NCBI GenBank assembly: GCA_020466095.1
Contig: CM035808.1
Location: 3,236,690 to 3,300,689, forward strand
Source: Chlorops oryzae
Taxonomy: Eukaryota; Arthropoda; Insecta; Diptera; Chloropidae
DNA: 64,000 bases
Direction: 5' to 3'
Both the position numbers and the translations under genes were made by a program. Positions 11,007 through 23,431 of the stretch are shown here, piece after piece (the first letter of the stretch is position 1; the number at the start of each line of letters is the position of its first letter). Below the pieces are notes generated by a model. The model searched no databases. It was not told the DNA's origin and saw only the letters and a program-made list of their open reading frames with translations.

Positions 11007-12797
11007 TAATCTAGGCTAAGGCTCCTTCTATTAACGAGATCTTATTATACAGCCCGCTTCTAAATATTCTTCCTCATTTCTGAAATATTTTCAAAGATTA
11101 AATAGTAGCACTTATTAACCACTTTACAAAAAAAAAAAAAAAAAACTAGTTTCCTCACGAATTCATACAACCTGAAAGATCAACTCCTGAATTTCAATTA
11201 ATGCTCGAACGAGGCCTCTTAAGAAGCTGATAAAATTTGTTATTTATATTAAAAAATAAAATCAAAAACAAGATTAATTTTTTCGAAATAGTGCAAAAAA
11301 TTAATATTGACAATAAAAATTTATTAACATAACCTATTAAGCATTGTAGAGAAATCTAGAGCTGCGCGCGCCCATTATCCAACAAAGCCCAAAAGAATTC
11401 CCCTTTTATTCTTTTCCAATGATTTATTTGATTTCAATAAAAGCCGAACACAATAAATTTTAATGACCAAATTGAATAATTGCCGCGTTATGTCATTAAA
11501 CTTTTGATTCTATTCTCGAGTCTAGAGCACAAATGACCACGCTCTGCTAACAAGAATTCCGAGCTATCGGTATACCATACCGAGTATAACGAGAGAGATG
11601 ATGGCCTTGATTACCACCGCCTGTATAGTGTAGAGAGTGTAGCTTAGCTTACCACAATTGATGGACGGATGGCCATGTTTTAATATCATGCGCCCCAAGC
11701 CGACAAAAAAAATAAAGAGAGAGAGAACTCTTTTCTAACAAAAGACCCCGAACGGTAGTGATTATCCCGCGGTGTAACAAACAGCCCCGGCCTGTTCTGA
11801 TGATATAAAATTACACCAATTATGGTTTTAGTGATTTTTTACCATTTAATTGGGATTTCGTTAACGGCTTCCAACGCGATACGAATCCGCTGAAAATATT
11901 ATTGTGTGCAGCGGCCAGTCAAGCCCCAACGAACAGAACCGAGCGCCTTAATTCATCAAGACATAATGGCAGCAGCAGGCACAGAAGAAATCATAAACAA
12001 AATAAGACGATGAAGAAAGGAAGCGGGGCAAGAAGCTAGCTGTCATTTGCCACTTGACCAACAAAAGAATCAGAAGGCTCAGACAATAATAAGAAATAAA
12101 AAAATAGAAGAAAACAAAACAAAAGAAATTGAAAAGAAACAATGGAAACAAGTCAAAAGAAAGTTGAATCGAATTTCCAAATGACGTGATGAATGACTAC
12201 GAAGGAACATCCTTAAAATCAAAAATTGGTCGCAGTACTGGAAGGGGTTAATTAAAATGTCGTGCTGCTGAGGCTGTCGGCCTTCCCGTCTATGGGCAAT
12301 TGGTAACAGTTTGAGTTGAAGAATTGACCGAGCAACTGAAATGAAGACATCTCCAAATGGTCCCTAAGCCAACGAAAGAACAAAGACTAAATCCAATGCA
12401 TGCCTCTCTTTTGACCACAATAACAATAAAAATGACTAATGGTAGCTAATTTCCGTTTGTGCGTTCATTTCGGTTCGGTCCGGTCTGGTCCGGTACGCCG
12501 TAGAGTGCCGCGTTATCGGGTGTCGGTCGGTGCAACAAAAAAAAAAAGAACGCGCGCTCTGTTTACACCCCGCAACGCATTGTCCGTGTATATATGAGGA
12601 GGACAATGAGGAATATGTGGACGTAGAGGAGGACGAGGAGGAGGAGAGAAGTTTATTACATTTCTTTGCTCATAACAAGTTAATTTTTAGGCTGCACGAT
12701 GAAATTATTTCGGCTGCTTTGCTATAAAATAATTAAAATTTGGGCGTTGCTTTATATTTGGGGTAGGTCTTAACGACTCATATTTGCGCAACATTAA
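11007..12797. other. single-copy non-coding island
   Basis: No gene supported. 11,340-12,760 is relatively GC-rich for this window, with GAGAGAGATGATGG, GGTTCGGTCCGGTCTGGTCC at about 12,471-12,490, a GAGGACGAGGAGG stretch at about 12,625, and few recognisable repeats. It may hold regulatory or untranslated exon sequence. Frames at 11,948 (minus) and 12,530 (plus) are low-complexity. Confidence 0.4.
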
Positions 12798-12805
12798 TAT
12801 ATATA

Positions 12806-12960
12806 TGGTCGGAACTCTCTATATTGTTATCCTCTAAATCAATTTTTCCTCTCTAGCGAATCTTCTCAAGGCTTTTTCGCTAGATTTTTAGTACATTTTT
12901 TTCTTCTAACAAATTCTTTCTATAACGATTTTTCCCCAGTACCTTGAAATTCCTCATATT
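12806..12960 (+). mobile_element. Tc1-like MITE relic (CAGTCGAAACTCT family)
   Basis: GTCGGAACTCTCTATATTGT followed by CTCTCTAGCGAATCTTCTCAAGGC-type interior, as in 122-270. The right half continues into repeat R1 copy 2. Confidence 0.6.
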
Positions 12961-13140
12961 TCTTATAAAATTAAATTTTTTCATCCAATATTTTTTCATA
13001 ATTTAGTTCATTAAGGCCTGTTTTTTTTTAAAGGTTTATTCCTTGTGGTACCGGTCAAATAATAATCGTCAACGGCGCAACCATGGCCGCAAAATGATTC
13101 ATCCTCTACATTATTCGATTAAAATTCTTAGAAGACATAG
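12880..13140 (+). repeat. dispersed repeat R1, copy 2 (no SINE)
   Basis: Matches 9,200-9,460 (CATTAAGGCCTGTTTTTTT, CGTCAACGGCGCAACCATGG, CTTAGAAGACATAG). It continues into GACCCTCTG rather than the SINE, so it is the SINE-free comparison copy. Similarity stops at the SINE insertion point. Confidence 0.8.
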
Positions 13141-14880
13141 ACCCTCTGTTAACGCAGGATTCTAAATATTCTCCGGGGACTCTTCCCTGCGAATTCGAAA
13201 AAGTTCTGCCGTTCGATAAACAATGGTAAGGGAATATAAAGGGAGCTAGGATTTCGAAAATTTCTAAGCAAAGGTCACACATTCGTTTTTTTATTGACGA
13301 TTAGAAACTTTCTTCTTCCGAGAAGAAAAACTCTTGTCGAAAAATTCCCCTAGGACCGATAAATATCGGTGCATCTCAATTTTCAACGAAGTCCAGATTT
13401 ATGAAAAAATTGAACCAAATTAAAAATCCCTCTTTAAACTTCCACAATGAAATCTTTTCAATCGAATTATAAAGCTATATGAATGTATATGACGAGTGAC
13501 AACTTTACCCACGAACCAACAATGCCATCGAAAGCTATTAAATAGTTAAAGCAGCTGAAATTATTTTTCGGTTTCTTCAGGTAGCCGAAAAAAAAGATAC
13601 GTGGGTGAAAGGCGTTCCCACGAGCGGATATACATATTTTCGGTGTATAATTATTGGTCTAGTTTTCTTTCAATTTCGTCTGGAAAGTAATTTAAATTAC
13701 ATGTCTAGAGATGGGGTTTTTTTTTCCTTTTTAATAAACACTCCGAGTAGATTTTATCGCTTAATTAATTCAAGAAAAAGTCCATACTTTTAAGGAAAAA
13801 AATAATTTTTCAGAGCTTCAATGGAAGAAGCTCAAGAAGTCGTGGAGAAGAGGGAAATTTCAGAGTGGTTGGAATTAAAAAATCTTCTTCGATTCGATTA
13901 CTTTATGATCCATCCTACTTCAATCCTCCAAGATCTTTTTGAATATTTTTCCACAATTTTTCTCTTTCTCGTTCCCAAACAGTCTGAAGTGCCCAAATTG
14001 TGTTCGTAATTTCACTTAAAAAACATTTTACGTGAAACCTTGTTAGAAAGAAAAAAATTGCCAAAACTGAAAAGAGGGTCTCCGAAATGAATTAATTTAA
14101 ACAAAAAACAATGAAGGAATAAGTCCCTGAACCCAATCGTAACTTTCGAATCAAGAGTAGAAAACACCCAAAAAATTAGTTCGTTTAGGATATCTTATCG
14201 GCATAATCTCACCGGCTATGAATTCTCTATCTAAATGCTTCCGAATTAGCTTCAAAAGCTTTGGCAGGCAAACAAAATACAAAGAAAATTCAACGAGTAT
14301 TTTGGTAAACAAAGCAGCGAATCGTATCTGAAAATTTATTCAATTTCAGTTTGGCCAAGAAACACCTTCGACGGTGCTCTTCGTTGCCATTTCCACAGCC
14401 ACATTCACATCCACACATTGCCATTGCCTTGCCATTTCCATTTCCTTCATACCCCAATGCATTGCATTCATTAGCTTTGGGCAGGTACCTCATTTAAAAA
14501 TGGGAATGGCTTTTTCACAGCGCACAGCGTTGGATAAGAAGAACAAAACTTTGAAAATGACGAACCCGGGAAAAGTGGGTACCTACCTATTTATGTAAAT
14601 GCTGACAAAAAAAAGAGGAAACTGTTTAAGGCATAATAGAACGTAATTTACTTCAACAATCATCACTTACGATAAGGATATAATTTAAAAGACTTGCGAG
14701 CCACTGGAGAAAATGGGTAAAAACGATGAGGAAAATTAATGAGCAAAAGCTTTTGCGCGGTAATGCGAAAGGTGAGCGAAATATATTTCTAAGAATACTT
14801 TTGGGCCTAATGAAATACACCTCTGGCTCTCCCTGTGCAACATTGAAGCTAAATGGGATTTTTTTTGGACATTTGATTTA
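13141..14880. other. non-coding, scattered MITE remnants
   Basis: A GATTCTAAATATTCTCCGGG end (CAGCCCGATTCTGAATATTC family) lies at about 13,158. The rest is AT-rich. The 14,360-14,480 stretch is a TTTCCACAGCCACATTCACA-type simple sequence. No supported gene. Confidence 0.4.
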
Positions 14881-15087
14881 CAGTAGTTTCGCTATATAAG
14901 AAAGTCGATTTTGCCAAGAAATTTACTTCTATCTTATATCAGAACCCGTTTATAAGAAAATTCTTTCTTATAAAAGAAAAAACCGTTTATAAGAAAATTT
15001 TTTCATACACAAGAGAAAACTGGTTAAATCAAAAAGGAAAAACATACAAAACCGGCTTCAACAAGGAATATTTTTATTTTTACAATA

Positions 15088-15253
15088 GGGGCATTCACAA
15101 AGGCGTGTTAAAAACGTTGGAAAGTCGGCAAATCGGAAAACTGCGACTTTTTAAAAAATTTTAAATTTTTTTGTATCTTGCACAACTTTTTAAGCAGATA
15201 AAATTTTCCGATTTTCCGACTTTACTATTTTCCGACGCCTTTGTGAATACCCC
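15088..15253. mobile_element. MITE (GGGGCATTCACAAAGGCG ends)
   Basis: 166 bp with inverted ends GGGGCATTCACAAAGGCG and CGCCTTTGTGAATACCCC, nested in X copy 1. X copy 2 appears to lack it, so it is the younger insertion. Confidence 0.75.
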
Positions 15254-15369
15254 TAATATTTCTTGTTGGAAAAAATAAAGATTTTCCTTTTGAATCAACC
15301 ATATTTCAGTTTTAATTGAAATGATAATTTTCAAAAATGTATTTGAATATAAATTGTTGAACCAACCAG

Positions 15370-15830
15370 CAGTGCTCGGACTTGAAAATTTTTTAAAGTT
15401 GGTAGATTTTTAAAGAAGTGGTAGATTTTTTAAAAAATTTGTAGATTTTTATTAAAAGTGGTAGATTTTTATAAAAAGTGGTAGATTTAAAATTTGTTTA
15501 AAATGGTCATACAATATATAAAATCTGAACATGTAGAAAATTGGGAAACTTAATTGTTTTTAGGTATTATCTCTTGTTATAAAAAAATGTGTCACATAAT
15601 TATTGGATGTCGTTAAACGCCAATACTGCCATTTTTGATTTTTCAATAAAACATAACATTGAATCACATTTTTATGTTCGAAATTATTCTAAATGATCAT
15701 AAAATAAATAAAACTAATGCATAAATAAGTAAAAAAAATAAGTAAAAAAAGTGGTAGATTTGGACCTAGCGTGGTAGAAAGTGAAAATAGTGGTAGATCT
15801 ACCACTAAAGTGGTAGAAGTCCGAGCACTG
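15370..15830 (+). mobile_element. hAT-like element (CAGTGCTCGGACTT ends), 8-bp TSD
   Basis: 461 bp with perfect 14-bp inverted ends CAGTGCTCGGACTT / AAGTCCGAGCACTG, flanked by CCAACCAG and CCAACCAC (7 of 8). Rich in repeated GTGGTAGATTT motifs near both ends. Non-coding. Confidence 0.88.
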
Positions 15831-16538
15831 CCAACCACGGACATAATTGAAATGACAAGATAGTTTTTAAAATAACAAAAAAAAATTCTAAAATACCCAT
15901 AAAAGAAGAAATGTCAAAACAATTTTACTTAACGTTCAAAGCAAATGGCCACAGAGCCCTCTGCTGAACAGAACCCCAAAAATAGCCATCGGATGGACTT
16001 CATTCCGATTTTGTCACTCCAGTTTCGTGAGACTGCTTTCGCAATGCTTCAAAAGTTCTAAGATGAATGAATATCTTATGTGCTATTTTATAAACCAAAT
16101 GAGAATTATACCGAACGAAAAGCAATGTAATTAAACATATTTCCTTTCAAATCAACCAAAAATGTTGTTGAATCAACCATATTTCTTTTGAAATTTTTAT
16201 TCTGCTCGAAAATCAAAATGAACTGTGAATAAAAATGCGCCGTTTAAAAAAAAATCATGGTTAAGTTCGCTCAGTGTATATAAACTACCGATATTTGAAA
16301 ATAGTGGTGTTAAATTTTTGATAAAAACCAAGTATCTTATATAAAAATTTTTCCCATACAAAAAGAGTTTTTAGTTTTGGTAAACAATTTCTTAAAGGGG
16401 GGTTTTTCTTATATACGAGTTTCTTATATACAAAAATTTTTGCACGGAGCTTAATATAAATGGACTTGGTGCCCTGAGATTGCTCTCTTAAAAGCGGGTT
16501 TTTCTTATATACGAGTTTCTTATATACCGAAACTACTG

Positions 16539-18774
16539 TATTTTTTTTTTTTTTTTTTTTTTTTAATAAAAAATGAGTATGTCCAGGTGCTTTATTTTGA
16601 TTACAAGAAATTTTTTCTAAAAAAATTCTCTTCTTTAAGGATTCGAAAATGCCCGACGGACAGGTCCATGTACATACTTAGAATGCAATCCCAATTAATT
16701 TTTGATTTTAAGAAATCCCCAGAAGATCCTTTTTTTGTTTCGAACAAACCTTCTTCGAAGTCCATGGAAATACTGCGGCCGTTTAAGTACACGCACATAA
16801 GAATTTTCGATTATTTCGTCTCCATGGACCCAAGCAGTTGGTATCTATCTCATTCCCTTTCTCATTCATTCTATCATTCTCTCTCTATGTCTCTCTCTCT
16901 CTCTCTCTCTTCTCTCTCGTCCTCTCAATCTGTTTGCCCTTGTGTCATTTCGTTCAAGTGTTTCGAAGTAGTTCGTTCGCTGTTTTGAACGACATGAAAT
17001 TATGTTAAACTTAAGTAAAAGATGAGCTCGTCGAGAGTTATGACTCCCCGGAGAGAACAACTATACATCCTACAATGTACTTGTAAACGAGTGCTCTACA
17101 TGCCAACTACGGCCAACTGAGTTAACTCACCCTCTAACTGAAGGAGCAAAAAAGAAAACATTTAACGAGCAAGCTTACACAGCCCCCGTTGGCCCCTTCA
17201 CCCATCGCCAAATGGTTTGTCGGAGAATCCTGGCAACCCCCAAAACAGCTACATAAACTGAACGATATCAACGCTTATGGTTGCTTATATTGAAACAGAT
17301 TGCAGCTCTTGAAAATATTGTGGTTTGCAATTTGGAACAAATGACTTTGCTAGCTACACAGCACAGCTACAACACACAAGAAGTTCCGAGGCATTAAAAG
17401 CCTGCCACGGCGAAGGATGAAGGACGTAGGACATTCAGTTCTGGTTCGGTACACAATAACGAGCTCATATGCCAACTAAAACACCCCTGGGCGAATCGTA
17501 TTGTACGTCACTAGTCAGCCAGCCAGACTCAAAATGGGATACCATCGCAGCAGCAAAATTCATAAAGAACACATTCATTGAGAGCATTGAGGGCAGAGTG
17601 GAGACCGGGGCTTGATTGGGTACACATAGATTATGTATGTGTGTGTGTGTGTGTGTCAAATATATAGTGGTTCTTATCGCCCACACTCCGTGCTACATAA
17701 ACCGCAGACAACACAAAAAGTCTCGAAGGGACAGTGGAGCGCAGTGAACGTTGACTCTGCAATTTGTTCGCTTGTCGGGCATTTATCCTTGTTATATGTA
17801 TGTAGGGATGTGTGTGTGTGTGTGTGAGTTTTTGGCCTTGTGGGCGGCGTGGTGGGCTGGGGAGTAATGTGGGCGCGTGGGCCAATGGGCGGTCGTATAA
17901 TTCGTTTAGGCCGCTTGCAAATTGGAAAATTGGCGTGATTTTGTGTTTTTCCTTTTTTCTTGTTTTTTATTTAATTTTTTTTTTTTCCTTTCGTTTCTTC
18001 GACTTTCCTTCTGCCCTTCGCGTTCGTATGTCGATTTCTATTCCGCTTACTTTATTCGGGCGTTCACGCTCGTTGGCTTTTGTCTCTAATAAACTTAAAT
18101 GAAGGCTATATTGCGGGGCTGTTTTGGGTTAATATAGAAACAATAAAATTGAATTGGGCTCGATTTCGCTTCAGCTTGACTGTGTTCGGCACAAAAAAAT
18201 CAAAAAAAAAAAAAATACAAAAAAAAACAAAATTTTTTTTTTTTAAATGACTCAAATAGGTCTGCTTGAGGACTGAAGGAGGAGGGAGGCGTATGAAGAC
18301 ATGCCTTAAACGGCTCGGCGTTAGATTGAATTTTTTCCTAAAAATAATTGAAATTTTCGATAATTTTCTTTTGCAGCAATTTTCTTTATGCAAATGTTTC
18401 TCGAAATGAAATTTGATTGGCGATTCTTCGAGAGTGTGAGAAGAGTGGGGAACTGTTTGGGGGGAAATTTTCTTTTTGAAATTAAATCAAAACATTTACA
18501 TGGGTTTCTAACTAAAAGGTCAAAAGATATGGGGTCGGCCTGTATGGATAGAGGAGTTAACTTTTCTCGGGATGGGATTTGCTCGAGGATTCCGGACTTC
18601 CAGGAAAGGACATTGAACTTGTTAAGAGTTCTGTCCGGAGCTGGCTTACAACCGGTCGAACAATCTCTACCTAAGGTCCTCGTGAGGCATTAAATTCATC
18701 CCTCTGAGAACTGTCTATAAACAATTTTTACTCTGAAGTTCGGCAATAACAGGTAAAAAATTAAAAATACAATA
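16539..18774. other. single-copy non-coding DNA with CA/CT microsatellites
   Basis: T-run at 16,541-16,563; CT repeats at about 16,880-16,910; GT repeats at 17,636-17,657 and 17,810-17,826. The 16,960-18,100 part is GC-richer with few repeats and could be a regulatory or promoter region. A 101-residue frame at 18,388-18,693 has no recognisable features. No supported gene. Confidence 0.4.
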
Positions 18775-19236
18775 AAAACGTTTTTAGTCAACTGTTTAAA
18801 GCTAAAAGCGACTTAAGTCAAGAGACGGGGTGTTTACATATGCGCTAAGTCGTTTTGTCATTTGGGTTATCTATTTGTTTGCTTAACACGTGAAATTATT
18901 GAGTGAATATTGTAATTTAGATAGAATTTTCAATTATTGAAATTCTTTCGTTTCATGACATTGGTAGCATTTTAATTAAAATTAGATTACATTGGTTTGC
19001 GGGAAATTTTTTATGTGAATGACAATCAAAATTTCGATAGTTTCTATAGCTATAAGGCAGAGATTTAGGTCGCTTGGTGTTACTTTCTCGTGGTTTTAGA
19101 TCGATTAACAGGAAAGTTTAATCTGTTATAGTTTTCTGTATGTAAAACGGGAAAAATCTACAAGTCTGTTTTAGTGCTTAAAATGGGCAAAGTTGCCTAA
19201 AACGCGAATAAAACGGAATTATGTAAACGAGTCCTA
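18775..19236 (+). mobile_element. PIF/Harbinger-like MITE, family P copy 4, indel-ridden
   Basis: Recognisable strings (GGGGTGTTTACATATGCGC, AAAACGGGAAAAATCTA, GTAAACGAGTCCTATAAG) run in the family order. The copy is broken by many one- to three-base insertions and deletions that the other copies lack. The left terminus is missing. Confidence 0.7.
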
Positions 19237-19271
19237 TAAGCTGAATTAATTTTTGAGTTTAAGGTCCAAAA

Positions 19272-19513
19272 GTGGCTCTGGATAGCGTAGGGGATGCGTG
19301 TTATGCTCTTGATCCGAGGGTCTGAGGTTCGATTCCCGACACGGGCGAAACGGAGTGTAATGTTCCAAGCCTGGCACTGGCTTTTCAAAAAATCGCATAT
19401 TAAGGGCACACTACATAAAAAGACATACACCCGCACAAACACAAGAAAAACCTTTCGTGGTATCGCAATGGGCCGGTATACGGACTAAGTGGCAGCCATT
19501 CCAACATACATAC
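19272..19513 (+). mobile_element. tRNA-derived SINE, family S1 copy 2
   Basis: Same layout as 9,468-9,711: A box TAGCGTAGGGG, B box GGTTCGATTCC, GCGAAACGGAGTGTAATGTT, tail GGCAGCCATTCCAACATACA. Flanks AAGGTCCAAAA and AAGGGTCCCAAAA form a TSD with two single-base length differences, in line with the indel-rich quality of this region. Confidence 0.85.
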
Positions 19514-20170
19514 AAGGGTCCCAAAAATTCCTCAATCGTGAAGGCATTGTTCGAGTCTACTTTAAACCCGATTAGGATTTTTATTGACAGCTTAATTAAC
19601 AATTTGAATTTGAAATTGATAATTTTTTTTTTATTTGTCACAAGAAAATAATGACTTGGTCAATATAATTGCAGTGTGCCCAACTTTGAATGATTCGTTT
19701 TATTGAAATTCATAATAAACGATGATGAATAAATTTGCGAAAAGCACATTGAACATATTTTTGTTGTCGAACAATTCGACTCTAAAGTTGTAATCAAAAT
19801 AATTGCAGGGTTTCGATTGCTGTCAAAATTGTTTTTTTTTTTTTATTATTAAATATTTTTTATTGCTTTTCATTGGTCACGGTATGACTTGTTGTTGTTT
19901 TTTTATTTTGTTTTTGTGCCTCAACGACATGAATTAATTTATATTTAATAAAATAAAGTAAAATGAAGCTAAATAAAGGAGACTATCATTATATTGGAAA
20001 AATCAAGTTGTCTAAAATGACATTAACCCATTTTGGTTTAAGCATTTTATAAAGTTAAGATCCTTTAAAGGATATGTTATGAAAACACTAAAAAATAATT
20101 AATTTGGAGCTTTCAAAAAAAAATTTTGCAATATCTCGGGTGGCTGGGCTGTGGTGGTGGTCAGTTGAGT

Positions 20171-21262
20171 ACACTGAGCGAACGTGACCATGATATTTTA
20201 AAAGGACGCATTGTTATTCAAAGTCCTTTTGATTTTCGAGCAGAACAAAAATTTCAAAAGAAAAATGGTTGAGTCAACAACATTTTTGGTTGATTTGAAA
20301 GGAAATATGTTTAATTAAATTTCTTTACGTTGTGTATAATTCTCATTTGGTTTATAAAATAGGACATATAAGATATTTATTCATCTTAGAACTTTTTAAG
20401 CATTGCGAAAGCACACACGACAACGAAGTGACAAAATCGGATGAAGTCCATCCGATGGCTATTTTTAGGGTTATGTTCAGCAGAGGGCTCTGTGGCCATT
20501 TGCTTTGAACGCTGAATGAATTTGTTATGACATTTCTTCTTGTATAGGTATCTTAGTAAATTTTTTTTGATATTTTAAAAATTATCTTGTCATTTCAATT
20601 ATGTCCGTGGTTGGCAGTGCTCGGACTTCTACCACTTTAGTGGTAGATCTACCACTATTTTCACTTTCTACCACGCTAGGTCCAAACTACCAATTTTTTT
20701 TTTTTACTTATTTATGCATTAGTTTTATTTATTTTATGATCATTTAGAATAATTGCGAACAAAAAATGTTGGTTAACAAGATTTGTTGTTATTGAAAAAA
20801 TCATTAAACATTTTGTGCAGTATAATGGCTTTGTTTAAAAATCAGGACATCAATATTTATTATTTGAACTTTTTAACATTAAAGCACACAGAAAAATGAC
20901 AAAATAGATGAAGTCCATCCGAGATTTTTAGGTATGTTACAGAGGTTTGCATATTGTATGAACCTGTAAATCAAATTTTAAATACATTTCTTCTATTAAG
21001 AATCTTAAAATTTTTTTTAATTTCTTTAAAAATCTAATTTGTAAATTTTCAATATGTCCGGTAGTTCAACAACTAATTATTTTAAATCCATTTTTGAAAA
21101 TTATCCATTTCAATTCAACCTGAAATATGTTCGATTCAAAAGGAAAATCTTTAATTTTTCCAACAAGAAAAATTTTAAATTAAAAATATTCCTTGTTGAA
21201 GCCGTTTTGTATGTTTTTCGTTTTGATTTAATCAGTTTTCTGGTTGATTTTTTTCTCTGTGT
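20171..21262 (-). mobile_element. element X copy 2, reverse orientation, heavily gapped
   Basis: Starts ACACTGAGCGAACGTGACCA and ends TTTTCTCTGTGTA, i.e. the inverse of 15,007-16,277. It contains the same hAT-like insertion from 20,615 (CAGTGCTCGGACTTC). From about 20,750 to 21,060 it has lost many short pieces relative to copy 1. Confidence 0.7.
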
Positions 21263-23431
21263 AGAAATAAAAAACTTTTTCTAAGTTTTGCATTCAATTC
21301 TTCGGGTTTAGGGTCTAAACAGTTCTGCTATGAAATGTATACAATTTAAGTGGACCTACGACAGAGCCGACGTGGTCGAAGGGTTAAAGATGCCTGATGA
21401 ATGAACTCGTAGTTGGGTTCAAAATCGATCGCATCATCTTTCCACTTTCGGCAATCAGAAAAATAATTTGTTTCGATTGCCAAAATTTAACAGAGGGTGA
21501 TTTCCTTCGGACCCAAACTTATTAATGGCCTGAGACTTCGGGAGCTCAAATTTTCTTCAAGACACCTTGATTTGTTCAAGGCGGCTCAAATTTATGGAAA
21601 TTAGCTAAGGAGCACTTTTTTATCAGCCCGATTCTGAATATTCGCGGGGAACAAATTCTCGCGGAATTTACTTTTCTCGAGAGTAAAATTCTTCTTTTTT
21701 AAATATTTGGGGGCCGAAATTTGATGGAGAACCGGTATTTGACCAATACCCATAATTTTCCTTACCCTATCTATTTAAAAAAAGAAAATTTTCGTCTCGA
21801 GAAAAGTAAATTCCAGGGAATATTCAAAATCGGGCTGCATACTCGTATATTGCACCAGCTTTTCCCGAAATTTATCTTTCTGGGACCGGCCTTAACCGAC
21901 AGTGAGTCGATTTTGGATTTTGTATCTCATTACTATGCCTCGAAATTTGAATATGTAAAAAATGAAAAAAAAAAAAAAATTCAAAAAAATATTCAAAAAA
22001 ATTCAAAAAAAAAAAATGCAAAAAATTCAAAATTCAAAAAATCAAAAAAATGCAAAATTAAATTCAATCGATCAAAAATTCCAAATTAATTCGATTTAGT
22101 ATGCCTTTTAAAATGTTGAATTGTCAAATTAACAAAAAAAAAATCCTACTTCAGTGAATAAAATCTTCAAAAAGCACAGTTAAATGCAAAAATAAAAAAT
22201 TCAAAATAATATTGCTGGAATATATATTATTATTACCTGGCCTATGTGGACCGTAAAGTGTCTCAGCCATTAAATCAAAATAAAAAAAAAAAAAATAAAT
22301 TTCAATAAATTCAAATAATTCAAAATAATTCAAAATATTCAAAATCCGAGCTCTACTACTCAAAAACAATCCTAAATGTATTGTATCAACAATTGTTACT
22401 TTAGCCAACAATTTTGTTGCGTTAAATCGAATTCCCACAATTTGAAGGTTCTCATCAAAACATTGAAAGTTCTTAAACAATCAAAAAACATTTTTCATGC
22501 CACAAAAATTGTTGCCCGAGAATTAATTCTGATGACAAACTTTTTCAAAATTGTCTCAAAAATAAAATCTTGAAAATTTTTTGAGTGTACTCATTACAGA
22601 ACTGTATTGTCCTCCGCCATTGATGTTTCGTATCATTCCTTGTGTCCATTAATGCCCATTTATGTGCCAAGTTTGAATGGCCCATTTCGTAAGGTTCTCA
22701 TCCAAATCACGATTAAATACTCTAATTTTTCCACATTTTGAGAGAAAATTGTGATCATAACTCTCATTTGAGAATCAAAAAATCAAAATCAAATAGCGAC
22801 ATACTGAAATGACTTGGTGCCGCCCCCAACTGAAAGCCGAACTTCTTCTTCATTCTTAATCCAAATTTATAGACATTCGAAATAAACCTCAATTTTCTTT
22901 ATCTTTCCCTTTTGAGCACAAAATTGAGTGATGAATATTATCTCCTCTGCACGCTCTCGCTCGCTGGCTCGATCCCATCCGATCGTGTAAGCACGAACGC
23001 GCACGATTTATAATCCAATTTTCGATTCTGAAATGAAAACATAATTTTCCGTTGTACTCCATTTAACTAAATTGGCCGCATAAGCTTTATGAGCCCTGAA
23101 TTGAGTGTCATATTTTATTATCGTTAATGCGCACCCTGTGACGATCGTTGGTCCGATCGTTCGATCGTCCGAGTGTTCGTTCGCCTTGACGCTGAATGGT
23201 CGCTTAACTGGCCACATGCAATATAGAGCAATAAAATTGTACCCAGCACCGCGGGACTGTTCTACTCACTCTCTTATATTTTTGCATTGTCGTATCATGT
23301 TCAATTCGTTTGTTGATATTCAGGTGATAATATGCCCGCCATTTTCGTAATGGAAAGTAATTATTGTCTGCTGCGAACGAATTACTGTAATCGCCATAAA
23401 ATGCTCTGCTCTTTCCCCATGACAGCCCCAG
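21175..23431 (+). repeat. tandem near-duplication, unit 1
   Basis: Begins AAATTAAAAATATTCCTTGT and ends CCCATGACAGCCCCAG. The same order of landmarks recurs in unit 2 (23,432-26,258): AAGTGGACCTACGACAGAGC, CCTATGTGGACCGTAAAGTG, CATTAATGCCCATTTATGTG, ACGATCGTTGGTCCGATCGT, ATGCCCGCCATTTTCGTAAT. Differences are mostly short indels. No supported gene. Confidence 0.85.
21624..21837. mobile_element. MITE (CAGCCCGATTCTGAATATTC family)
   Basis: 214 bp with ends CAGCCCGATTCTGAATATTC and its inverse (GAATATTCAAAATCGGGCTG). Inner arms CTTTTCTCGAGA / TCTCGAGAAAAG are also mirrored. A fuller relative is at 31,656-31,898. Confidence 0.75.

Larger units (their letters stand above)
15007..16277 (+). mobile_element. 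element X copy 1 (ACACxGAG...CTCAGTGT ends)
   Basis: Starts ACACAAGAGAAAACTGGTTA and ends GTTCGCTCAGTGT. The second copy, in reverse, is at 20,171-21,262. Both copies carry the hAT-like insertion at the same place, so the insertion predates the separation of the copies. No coding region recognised. Confidence 0.65.
14881..16538 (+). mobile_element. composite Tc1/mariner-like element with nested insertions
   Basis: The outer ends CAGTAGTTTCGCTATATAAG and its inverse (ATATACCGAAACTACTG) are flanked by TA on both sides. Motifs TTCTTATATACGAGTTTCTT recur inside the right arm. The interior is displaced by element X (about 15,007-16,277), which itself holds a GGGGCATTCACA MITE (15,088-15,253) and a hAT-like element (15,370-15,830). 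No transposase remains. Confidence 0.75.

Noticed and set aside
21721..22089. 122-residue plus-strand frame
   Set aside because: It starts inside the 21,624-21,837 MITE and runs into an A-rich low-complexity tract (KKKIQKNIQKN).
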